DNA of 64,000 nt from Nonomuraea basaltis (GTDB lineage Bacteria > Actinomycetota > Actinomycetes > Streptosporangiales > Streptosporangiaceae), in contig NZ_VCJS01000028.1 of assembly GCF_005893125.1 (NCBI RefSeq), positions 28,074 through 92,073 of the forward strand. Direction: 5' to 3'. Shown one piece after another: positions 1 through 7,542 of the stretch (positions are counted from its first letter, which is position 1; every line of letters starts with the position of its first letter). Under the pieces are notes generated by a model, which was given only the letters and a program-made list of their open reading frames with translations, did not search any database and was not told the origin of the DNA. The position numbers and the translations under genes were made by a program.

Positions 1-903
1 GATTCCGGTGGCCCGGCGCTGGTCCGCCGCGGTGGCAGCTGGCTGCTGGCCGGGGCGGTCAGCGGCAGCAACGGCAACGACACACCGACCGTATACAGCG
101 ACGTGTCGGTGTATCGGAAGTGGATCCGGGGCATCGTCACGGGCATCGCAGTTCCGCCGGAACCGCACATGCCCTCTCTAGAGGGTGCCGCGCAGTTCGG
201 TGGCTGTTCCGGCGCCGTGGTCCGAACCGTGACCGCCCGGGCGAAGGATCCGGCCCTGCTCCTCACAAACGGCCACTGCGTCCAGGGCACCCGCCCTGCG
301 CCGGGGTCGGCGCTGGTCGATCAGGCGGCCGCCCAGCCGGTCACGATCACCGACCGCGAGGGCTACCCCAAGGTCGAGGCCAGGACGACCCGGCTGGTCT
401 ACGCCACCATGACTGGCACCGACGTCGCCCTGTACCGCCTGGACCGGACCTACGCGGAGCTGGCCGCCGCCGACGCCAAGGTCTTCGACCTCACCACAAC
501 TCCGGCCGCGGCCGGCGACCGGGTGGACCTGTTGTCCGGCAACTGGGGCCGCCGCTGGAGCTGCGCGGTGAAGGCCGTGGTGCCAGGGCTGCGTGAGGGC
601 GGGTACGAGCAGGAGAACGCACTCAGGTACACCAGCGCCTGCGAACCAGGGCACGGCGCCTCGGGGTCGCCGCTGATCGCCCCGGACGGGCAGACCGTGG
701 TCGGGCTGCACAACACGAGCAACGACGACGGGAAGCGCTGCACGGAGAACAACCCGTGTGAAGTCGACGCGGCTGACCAGGTGACGGTGCGCAAGGGCGC
801 CCGTTACGGCCAGCAGGTCGCGGCCGTGCCCGCCTGCCTGGCGCCAGGCTCGGTGCTGGACCTGTCCCGCCCGGACTGCACGCTGCCCCGCCCAGCCGCC
901 TGA
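1..903 (+). CDS. Secreted serine protease, tandem trypsin-like domains (5' end missing)
   Basis: The frame is open from base 1 and stops at 903, so the gene starts outside the window. The first codons read DSGGPAL, the active-serine motif of chymotrypsin-family (S1) proteases, followed by the usual end of such a domain (VYSDVSVYRKWIRG, about residues 31-44). A second protease-like domain follows: CSGAVV, LLLTNGHCV (catalytic His region, about residue 93), a TDVALYRL stretch that fits the catalytic Asp, and GHGASGSPLI, the serine motif. Paired cysteines suggest an exported protein. The product is therefore a two-domain peptidase in which both halves keep serine motifs. The GTG at 103 is in frame but lies inside the first domain, so it is not the start. 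Its neighbour converges on it. The substrate is unknown. Confidence 0.8.
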   Translation, partial: DSGGPALVRRGGSWLLAGAVSGSNGNDTPTVYSDVSVYRKWIRGIVTGIAVPPEPHMPSLEGAAQFGGCSGAVVRTVTARAKDPALLLTNGHCVQGTRPAPGSALVDQAAAQPVTITDREGYPKVEARTTRLVYATMTGTDVALYRLDRTYAELAAADAKVFDLTTTPAAAGDRVDLLSGNWGRRWSCAVKAVVPGLREGGYEQENALRYTSACEPGHGASGSPLIAPDGQTVVGLHNTSNDDGKRCTENNPCEVDAADQVTVRKGARYGQQVAAVPACLAPGSVLDLSRPDCTLPRPAA

Positions 904-1021
904 CGGGCGGAACAATGAAAGCCGGGTAATGCCCGACCCAGCCGGTAGATCATCGGGGCACTCTCCCCTTCTGCGCTGCAACGATCGGAGCAACGGGCAC
1001 GAAAACCCGGAGAAAGAGGGT

Positions 1022-2815
1022 TCAGGCTCGTCGGCCGACGCGACTCAGCAGTGCGGTCGCCGCGACGGCCAGCACCGCCAGAAGGGAGAGCGCGGCGGCC
1101 GGGCCGAGAACCGTCCACGGCGCGAGCTCCGCGTATGACTGGTTCTCCGACAACAGCCGCCCCCATTCGGGTGCGGGCGGCTGCTCGCCGAGCCCGAGGA
1201 AGCCGAGGGAGGCGAGGACGAGGACGACGGTCGGCAGCCGCAACAGGGCGTTGCGCAGCAGTGGCGGGACCAGGGCGGGCAGCAGATGACGCCGGATCAG
1301 GTGGCGGCGGCTCGCCCCCAGGGCGACGGAGGCGGCCATGTGCGTCGCGGCGCGCTCCTGCTCCAGCAGCGCGGCGGTCTGAGCGGCGTACGGGCTCCAC
1401 CCGACGAGACAGACGGCCAGCCCCGCGCCGAGCGCCGACGGTCCGGTGACGGCGGTGACCAGCAGGCCCGCCAGTATCACCGGCAAGGTGGACACGATGT
1501 CGGTCAGCCCGGCCGTGACCTGGCGCGCCAGTCCGGCGAGCACACCGAGGACCAGGCTGACGGCGGTGACGGCGAAGGCCAGCGCCGTGGTGCGCAGTGC
1601 GCCGTGCCCCAGCCGGGCGAGCAGATCGCGGCCGAGCGCGTCGGTGCCGAGCGGATGCTCGTACGAGGGCGCCAGCAGCCGCCCGGCGGTGTCCACCTGA
1701 AGTGGGTCACGCAACAGCCCGAGCCCGACGACGGTGGCGAGCAGGAGCGCGCACCCGACGGCCACGGGCCGCAGCGCGCGTCCAGTGTCCAGACCGGGCG
1801 GGGGTAGCGAGGGCAGCGCCCCCTCGCGTAGAGCGGGGCCGAGCATGGCGCGTCGTGCCGAGCGTACGAGCAGTCCCGCGCCGGCGCCGAGCAGGATCAG
1901 CGCGAGGCTTCCACTCTGCAGGACGGGCAGGTCCTGTGCGATGGCGGCATCGAGGGTGAGCATGCCGAGGCCGGGAATGGCGTAGATCTTCTCGACGGCG
2001 ACCGCGCCCCCGGCCAGGCTGACCACGGTGGGCAGCAGCTGCGGGAGTACGCCGGGCACCGCGCGGCGCAGCGCGGCACGCATGATCCAGCCAGGCGGCA
2101 TTCCATTGGCGGTTGCCGCACGGGCCCAGGGCTCACGGAAGGCGGCGGGCAGCGCCTGGTCGAGCAGTCCGCCGATCATCGCGCCGGAGGGCACACCGAG
2201 GGCGAGCGCGGGCAGCACCATCGACGGCGGACCCTCCCAGCCGTACGGCGGAAACCAGCCCAGGTGCACGCCGAGGACGGTGGAGAGCACGGCTGCGAGC
2301 AGGAACTTGGGCAGCGCCGCCACCACCGCCGCGCCGATTCCGGCCCGGTCGCGGGTGAGCCGGCGATGGGCGCCCAGCCACAGCGTCCGGGCGCAGACCA
2401 TCGCGGCGACGGCGAGGGTGACCACGAGTGCGGCCGAGGTGAGGGTGAGTGAGACGCCGAGCGCGGCGCCCAGGGCGGGCGTCACCGGCTCGCCGGAGAC
2501 CCAGGAGGTCCCCGCGTCGCCACGTACCAGAGCTCCCAGCCAGTGGCCGAGTGCGGCCGCCGGACCGGCGTCCAGCCCGAGTTGTTCACGTACGGCGGCC
2601 AGTGCCTCGGGGGATGGGTCCTGTTCGCCGGAACGGGCACGCAGGACGGTGAGCGCCACGTCCGTGCCGGAGATCCAGGGCAACAGGGCGATGACGGTCA
2701 GCAGCCCGGCCCCGGCGAACAGGGCGCCGAACAGCCCGGCCCAACGGCCGCCGAAGCCGCGGGACCGGCCGGGGGCCAGCGGGCGGAGCCGCGAGCCGGC
2801 TCTGGTGACGCTCAC
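1022..2815 (-). CDS. Fused peptide/metallophore-type ABC permease (DppB-DppC)
   Basis: This 597-residue membrane protein joins two permeases of the dipeptide/nickel (PepT) class. The N-terminal half has the DppB pattern: a first membrane segment near residues 30-50, a periplasmic loop, then helices with the coupling motif around WARAATANGMPPGWIMRAAL and an IPGLGMLTLDA loop. The C-terminal half, from about residue 350, is DppC-like, with HPLGTDALGRDLLARL and SVALGASRRHLIRRHLLP. Most relatives encode these as two genes, so the fusion is notable. It lies 29 bases downstream of the binding-protein gene and is probably co-transcribed from the iron-box promoter. The start is a GTG without a clear ribosome site, so a nearby start is possible. 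No ATPase gene is adjacent; the subunits must come from elsewhere. Confidence 0.85.
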   Translation of the reverse strand: MSVTRAGSRLRPLAPGRSRGFGGRWAGLFGALFAGAGLLTVIALLPWISGTDVALTVLRARSGEQDPSPEALAAVREQLGLDAGPAAALGHWLGALVRGDAGTSWVSGEPVTPALGAALGVSLTLTSAALVVTLAVAAMVCARTLWLGAHRRLTRDRAGIGAAVVAALPKFLLAAVLSTVLGVHLGWFPPYGWEGPPSMVLPALALGVPSGAMIGGLLDQALPAAFREPWARAATANGMPPGWIMRAALRRAVPGVLPQLLPTVVSLAGGAVAVEKIYAIPGLGMLTLDAAIAQDLPVLQSGSLALILLGAGAGLLVRSARRAMLGPALREGALPSLPPPGLDTGRALRPVAVGCALLLATVVGLGLLRDPLQVDTAGRLLAPSYEHPLGTDALGRDLLARLGHGALRTTALAFAVTAVSLVLGVLAGLARQVTAGLTDIVSTLPVILAGLLVTAVTGPSALGAGLAVCLVGWSPYAAQTAALLEQERAATHMAASVALGASRRHLIRRHLLPALVPPLLRNALLRLPTVVLVLASLGFLGLGEQPPAPEWGRLLSENQSYAELAPWTVLGPAAALSLLAVLAVAATALLSRVGRRA

Positions 2816-2844
2816 GTGGGGGCGCGCTCTCGTGACCGCTTCGG

Positions 2845-4356
2845 CTACTTCAGCCGGGTGTCGAGGCCCACCAGGGCGCGCTCGCGTGGATCGAGGATGG
2901 CGCCTTCGACGTCGGTGGAGACACCCTGCAGGACCTTTTCGTGGATGAGCGGCACGACGGCGTCGGTGGAGAGGACGGCGGCTTCGGCGGCCATCACCTT
3001 GTCCTGGCGCGTGCCGGCGCCGGACTCGGCGGCGGCCGAAATGGCCCGGTCGACGGCCGGTTCGGCGAGCCGGGTGATGTTGTAGGAGCCCTTGCTGGTG
3101 TAGTCGCTGGCCAGGTAGGCGACCGGGTCGCCGGTGTCGAGGAGGGTCACCCGGGAGAAGACGAGCGCGTCGTACTTCCCTGCGAGCAGATCGGCCTCCA
3201 TCTGCGAATATTCACGGATGTCCTGCTTCACGGTGAATCCGGCTTTCTCCAGTTGTTGCTGGAGCACGCTGGCGACTTCGGGCAGCTCGGTGCGATTGGT
3301 GTAGGTGGCCAGCGTGATGGCTTTGCCGCCGGTCTGCTGCTTGACCTGCTCGGCGGTGGCGGCCTTCACGATGTGCTCGACGGTGACGTGCTTGTCCCGG
3401 GTCCAGGAGATGGCGGGGCCGAACAGTCCCTGGGCGGCGTCGGCGTAGCCGCCGAAGACGCTGTCCACGAGCGCGGTGGGCTCGACGGCCTCGCGGGCGG
3501 CGGCGCGCATCGCGGCGTCGCGGAAGACATCGCTGCCGGTGTTGAGCAGCAGGCTGTCGGTTCGGGTGGACGGGACCTCGTGGAGGGTTTCGGGTGCCAG
3601 GAGCTTGGCCTGGGAGGTGGGGATCCACTCGGCGATGTCGACGGATCCGCTGCGCAGGGCGTTGGCGCGAGCGGTGCCGTCGGAGATCCACGAGACGTCG
3701 ATGCCGGTGGCCTTGGCCTTGCCGCCCCAGTAACCGTCGAAGCGGTCAAGGGTGGCTTGGGTCTTGCCCCCGAGCTTAGTGATCTTGAAGGGGCCGGTGC
3801 CGGTGCCGATCGGGCTGACGGCACCGTTGGATGCATATGCCTTCGGGGAGAGGATGCCCAGGGCGGGAGAGGCCAGGCGCAGCGGCAGGACGGGGTCGAC
3901 GGCGGCGGTGGTGAGGACGACGGTGTCGGCGTCTTGCGCCTTGGCGGTCAGCTCGATGTCGCTCAGCACGCGCGGTGCCGGCTCGGCGTCGGAGGCGTGC
4001 GCGAGGGCGTTCACGACGGCCTCGGCGGTGACCTTCGTCCCGTCCTGGAATCGGGCGTCGCGTAGTTCGAAGGTCCAGGTGGTGTCGTTGGCCTGTTTCC
4101 AGGAGGCGGCGAGCGCGGGCGTCGCGGTGCCGTCGGCGTCGAGCCTGGTCAGGCCCTCGACGACGGAGAGCTTGCCCAGTACCGTGGCGTCGTTGCTGTA
4201 CGGGGAGAGGGCCTGGACCGGTGGCACGGCCAGGGCGACTCTGATGCGCTGCTCGGATCGGGCGCCGCCTCTGCCGGCGGAGCCATCCGAGAAGCAGCCG
4301 GTGAGTAGCGGGGTAAGGAGCAGCGCCGCGGCGAGACGGAGGGGGATTTTGCGCAT
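2845..4356 (-). CDS. Extracellular solute-binding lipoprotein, family 5
   Basis: The 503-residue protein begins with a basic signal and a lipobox (LLTPLLTGC, Cys near residue 21), then a Ser/Gly linker, so it is predicted to be a lipoprotein on the outer face of the membrane. The body has the family 5 (DppA/OppA/NikA) pattern: LSPYSNDATVLGKLSVVEGLTRL near the start, WTFELRDARFQDGTKVTAEAV, then GTGPFKI and the two-lobe core. It should capture the ligand for the fused permease downstream. A 19-bp iron box lies 41-59 bases upstream of the ATG, so the ligand is more likely an iron chelate, metallophore or haem-like compound than a nutritional peptide. That ligand assignment is inference; the family assignment is firm. 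Confidence 0.88.
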   Translation of the reverse strand: MRKIPLRLAAALLLTPLLTGCFSDGSAGRGGARSEQRIRVALAVPPVQALSPYSNDATVLGKLSVVEGLTRLDADGTATPALAASWKQANDTTWTFELRDARFQDGTKVTAEAVVNALAHASDAEPAPRVLSDIELTAKAQDADTVVLTTAAVDPVLPLRLASPALGILSPKAYASNGAVSPIGTGTGPFKITKLGGKTQATLDRFDGYWGGKAKATGIDVSWISDGTARANALRSGSVDIAEWIPTSQAKLLAPETLHEVPSTRTDSLLLNTGSDVFRDAAMRAAAREAVEPTALVDSVFGGYADAAQGLFGPAISWTRDKHVTVEHIVKAATAEQVKQQTGGKAITLATYTNRTELPEVASVLQQQLEKAGFTVKQDIREYSQMEADLLAGKYDALVFSRVTLLDTGDPVAYLASDYTSKGSYNITRLAEPAVDRAISAAAESGAGTRQDKVMAAEAAVLSTDAVVPLIHEKVLQGVSTDVEGAILDPRERALVGLDTRLK

Positions 4357-4396
4357 AAAAGTAGTCCTGTGGTGCCTGGTGTTGGCTAAGTCCGAA

Positions 4397-4415
4397 TAAG
4401 GCTAGCCTAACTTAA
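4397..4415 (-). promoter_or_regulatory. DtxR/IdeR-type iron box
   Basis: Read on the minus strand the site is TTAAGTTAGGCTAGCCTTA. It matches the DtxR/IdeR (DmdR) consensus TTAGGTTAGSCTAACCTAA at 16 of 19 positions and keeps the dyad. It lies 41 bases upstream of the binding-protein ATG at 4356, where a repressor would cover the promoter. It implies iron repression of the 2845 and 1022 genes. Confidence 0.8.
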
Positions 4416-4445
4416 CAGTTTCGTTTTCAACCAACCGCCTGGCGG

Positions 4446-6119
4446 TCAGCGGGAGCCGAGGCGAAGGACGTCGAGGGCCGTCAGGGCCACGTGCAGCTCG
4501 GTGCGCCGCTGCCCGGACTCCAAGTCGGAGCCGAGCAGCCGTTGGATGGTGTGCAGCCGCTGATAGAGGGTCTGCCGCGACAGATCCGCCGCATGGGCGG
4601 CGACCGTCTTGTTGCCTGCGGCGTCCAGGTAGTGGCGCAGCGTGGACACCAGATCGGTGTTGTGCCTGTGGTCGTAGTCGATGAGCCGGCCCACCTGGCG
4701 CTCCACGTAGCCCTGGAGGCGCACGTCCGAGCGCAGCGCGTACAGCAGCTGCCGCAACCCGATGTCCGACAGCTCGTGGTACGACTTGCCGGAAGACGTG
4801 CCGGGCAGAGCCGACTCCGCGACGTGAGAGGCGTCCCGGAAGGACCGCGCGGCCTGGGAGAGGCCGGCCACTTCCGAGCCGACGCTCACAACCGCTTGCG
4901 GGACCAGTTCCATGGCGGCGCGGCCGATCAGCTCGACCGCGGGCCCCCACTGCTGGGTGTGCCGCAGCCCGACCAGCACACCGATCCGCCCGGCACCCAG
5001 CTCACCCACGAGCGCGGGGACGCCGGCCGCCGTGACCTCCTTCACCAGGCTTTCCTCGAGTTCCGCGATGCTGACGCCGGACTCGTCGCCGGGCAGGTCC
5101 ACGAGGACCGCGACGTACCGGCAGTCGCGGGTGGGCAGGCCGAGCGCCGCCGCGCGGACCGTCGCCTCCCCGGCGGTCCGGTAGCGCTGCTCGGCCAGGT
5201 CCAGCAGGGCCCCGCGGTGCGCTCCGCGCTCCCAGACCACCGGATGGATGAGGCGGGAGATCGCCAGGGACATCGCCGCCCGTTCCAGCACCGTCGTGTC
5301 CTCCTGGCCGAACGCTCTGCCCGCGGGCCCGCGCGCCTGCTCGGCAGTCCGGTCGGGCAGCATGACCACGCGTCCGCAGCGCTCCCCCCGGTATTCCATC
5401 GGGCACACCAGCCATCCTTCCGGGCCACTCACCGACGCGGAGTCGGTCGGCGGCGTCGCTCGGGAGCGCCGCTCCCAATCCGTGAGGACTTCCTCCACCG
5501 TGCGGGCCGACGGCTCGCAGATCAGCGCCTGGTGCGCCTGGTTCTCCAGCACGACTGCCCGGCCGCTCATCTCGGCCGCGGCGCGCATCACCTCTGCGGC
5601 CCCGGCACCCCGCAAGGTCAGGCCGGTGAACGTCTCGTGGATCTCCTGTGTCCGGCGCAGCGTCTCCACCTGGTTGCCGAGCAGCAGCTCGTGGACGACC
5701 TGGGTGACCTCCAGGAAGTTGACGTCCATGGACAGCAGCACCAGCGGCAGATCACGTGCCCTGCATGCGCGCACCAGCTCCTCGGGCGGGCGGTGGTAGC
5801 GCCGGACGAGCTCCAGAACGAGACCGGCGGCGCCGACCGCGGCCAGCTCGTCGACGTAGCGCCGCACCAGCGCGGGTTCGCGGGGCAGCGGCATGCCCGT
5901 GGTCAGGACCAGCTCGCCGCCCTTGAGGAAGGACGCCGGGTCGGTCAGCTCTGTGATGTGCACCCAGCGGACCGAGCGCCCGAGCTCTGACTCGCCCGCG
6001 ACCACCTGGGGCCGGCCGGCCGCCATGACGGGTAGGGCAAGCACGTCGGCGACGGTGAGCACGCGGCCGCGCACCGGCGCCGCGGCCGGCGATGGGACCT
6101 GATCCGGTGCTCCTGTCAT
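4446..6119 (-). CDS. PucR-family transcriptional regulator
   Basis: The 557-residue protein has the PucR layout. An N-terminal PucR domain spans about residues 20-140 (VADVLALPVM, WVHITELTDPASFLKGGELVLTTG), a variable GAF-like middle follows, and a C-terminal helix-turn-helix of the PucR/CdaR type lies near 485-545 (LRHYLDAAGNKTVAAHAADL, RQTLYQRLHTIQ). Family members usually activate nitrogen-compound catabolism such as purine, GABA or proline use. The gene is divergent from the aminotransferase operon at 6283, 163 bases away, so it is the obvious candidate regulator of that operon. An inverted repeat at 6196-6217 in the shared gap could be its site. The ligand is unknown. Confidence 0.88.
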   Translation of the reverse strand: MTGAPDQVPSPAAAPVRGRVLTVADVLALPVMAAGRPQVVAGESELGRSVRWVHITELTDPASFLKGGELVLTTGMPLPREPALVRRYVDELAAVGAAGLVLELVRRYHRPPEELVRACRARDLPLVLLSMDVNFLEVTQVVHELLLGNQVETLRRTQEIHETFTGLTLRGAGAAEVMRAAAEMSGRAVVLENQAHQALICEPSARTVEEVLTDWERRSRATPPTDSASVSGPEGWLVCPMEYRGERCGRVVMLPDRTAEQARGPAGRAFGQEDTTVLERAAMSLAISRLIHPVVWERGAHRGALLDLAEQRYRTAGEATVRAAALGLPTRDCRYVAVLVDLPGDESGVSIAELEESLVKEVTAAGVPALVGELGAGRIGVLVGLRHTQQWGPAVELIGRAAMELVPQAVVSVGSEVAGLSQAARSFRDASHVAESALPGTSSGKSYHELSDIGLRQLLYALRSDVRLQGYVERQVGRLIDYDHRHNTDLVSTLRHYLDAAGNKTVAAHAADLSRQTLYQRLHTIQRLLGSDLESGQRRTELHVALTALDVLRLGSR

Positions 6120-6195
6120 GGCTCCTCACGGTACGTGACCCGGGTGACGTGCTGAAACGGCAGGTTGACACTTCGTCCAGAGAGGGGTCGCGGGG

Positions 6196-6217
6196 CGGAC
6201 ACATCATCCGTTGTCCG
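6196..6217. promoter_or_regulatory. Inverted repeat in the pucR-like/aminotransferase divergent gap
   Basis: CGGACA at 6196-6201 and TGTCCG at 6212-6217 form a perfect 6-bp dyad with a 10-base spacer. A TTGACA hexamer lies just upstream at 6165-6170, without a convincing -10. It sits 66-87 bases before the aminotransferase ATG and could be the operator of the divergent PucR-type regulator. No consensus is known to me that would confirm this. Confidence 0.3.
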
Positions 6218-6282
6218 GCCATTGCGGCTCGGCGATGCTCGGATGCCAACGCGACCGACGACCAGCAGTCTGGGAGACGAGT

Positions 6283-7542
6283 ATGACCAATCTGTCGCCG
6301 CACCTCCGCCAGGCGACCCCCGTGGTGGCGGTCCGTGGTGAGGGAGTTCACCTGTACGGTGAGGACGGCCGTCGCTACCTGGACTTCACCGCCGGCATCG
6401 GGGTCACGAGCACCGGCCACTGCCACCCCCGGGTCGTCGCCGCGGCCCAGGAACAGGTCGCCACGCTCATCCACGGTCAATACACGACCGTCATGCACCA
6501 GCCGCTCCAGCAGCTGGTCGCCGAACTGGGCGAAGTGCTCCCGGCGGGGCTGGACAGTCTGTTCTTCACCAACTCGGGCAGCGAGGCGGTGGAGGCAGCG
6601 CTGCGCCTGGCCCGCCAGGCGACCGGCCGGCCCAACATCGTGGTGTGTCACGGCGGCTTCCACGGCCGCACCGTGGCGGCCGCCTCCATGACCACCTCGG
6701 GCACCCGTTTCCGTTCGGGATTCGCGCCGCTGATGCCTGGCGTGGTGGTCACCCCGTTCCCTGCCGCATACAGGTACGGCTGGGACGAGGAGACCGCCAC
6801 CCGCTTCGCTCTCCGGGAGCTCGACTACGTGCTGCAGACCATCTCCTCACCGGCCGACACTGCGGCGGTCGTCGTGGAGCCCGTGCTCGGCGAGGGCGGG
6901 TACGTGCCCGCGACCCGCGCCTTCATGGAAGGGCTGCGGGAACGGGCGGACCGGCACGGGTTCCTGCTCGTCATGGACGAGGTGCAGACGGGTGTGGGCC
7001 GCACCGGCCGGTTCTGGGGGCACGAGCACTTCGGCGTCGCCCCGGACATCCTGGTCACGGCCAAGGGCCTGGCCAGCGGCTTCCCCCTGTCCGGCATCGC
7101 GGCCTCCGAGGAGCTGATGAGCCGTGCCTGGCCAGGGACGCAGGGCGGCACGTACGGCGCCAACGCGGTCGCCTGCGCCGCCGCCGTCGCCACCCTGCGC
7201 ACGGTCCGCGAGGAGCGTCTCGTCGAGAACGCCGAGGCCATGGGCAAGAGGCTGCGCGCCGGGCTGGAGGAGGTGGCCGCCGAGCACTCCTGCATCGGGG
7301 ACGTGCGCGGGCTCGGCTTGATGCTGGCCAGCGAGTTCGTCACCGAGGACGGCGAGCCGGCGCCCGAGATCGCCGCCCGCGTCCAGCGAGCCGCCGTCGG
7401 GGAAGGATTGCTGCTGCTCCTGTGCGGCGCCTGGAACAACGTCGTGCGCATGATCCCAGCCCTGGTCATCGACGAGGCGGCGGTGGACGAGGGCCTCCGC
7501 GCCTGGGACGCGGCGGTGCGGGCTGGAGCAACAGGAAGGTGA
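6283..7542 (+). CDS. Class III aminotransferase (4-aminobutyrate aminotransferase-like)
   Basis: The 419-residue PLP enzyme has the GabT/ornithine-aminotransferase family pattern: LYGEDGRRYLDFTAGIGVTS near the start, FFTNSGSEAVEAALRLAR (cofactor phosphate site, about 95-110), HGGFHGRT, LLVMDEVQTGVGRTG (about 230-245, Asp for the pyridine nitrogen), ILVTAKGLASGFPLSG with the Schiff-base lysine, and GTYGANAVACAAA. The start at 6283 has a GGGAGACG ribosome site. The longer frame from 6211 has no such support. It probably moves the amino group of an omega-amino acid or diamine-derived acid to a keto acid, giving a semialdehyde for the aldehyde dehydrogenase at 10433. Its stop overlaps the next GTG (GTGA), indicating coupling. 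Confidence 0.88.
   Translation: MTNLSPHLRQATPVVAVRGEGVHLYGEDGRRYLDFTAGIGVTSTGHCHPRVVAAAQEQVATLIHGQYTTVMHQPLQQLVAELGEVLPAGLDSLFFTNSGSEAVEAALRLARQATGRPNIVVCHGGFHGRTVAAASMTTSGTRFRSGFAPLMPGVVVTPFPAAYRYGWDEETATRFALRELDYVLQTISSPADTAAVVVEPVLGEGGYVPATRAFMEGLRERADRHGFLLVMDEVQTGVGRTGRFWGHEHFGVAPDILVTAKGLASGFPLSGIAASEELMSRAWPGTQGGTYGANAVACAAAVATLRTVREERLVENAEAMGKRLRAGLEEVAAEHSCIGDVRGLGLMLASEFVTEDGEPAPEIAARVQRAAVGEGLLLLLCGAWNNVVRMIPALVIDEAAVDEGLRAWDAAVRAGATGR

Noticed and set aside
6645..7538. Long open frame upstream of the FAD/Fe-S dehydrogenase, which would add about 300 residues
   Set aside because: It lies inside the aminotransferase gene in another frame, is Arg/Gly-rich and has no motif; GTG 7539 has a ribosome site and matches the family start.
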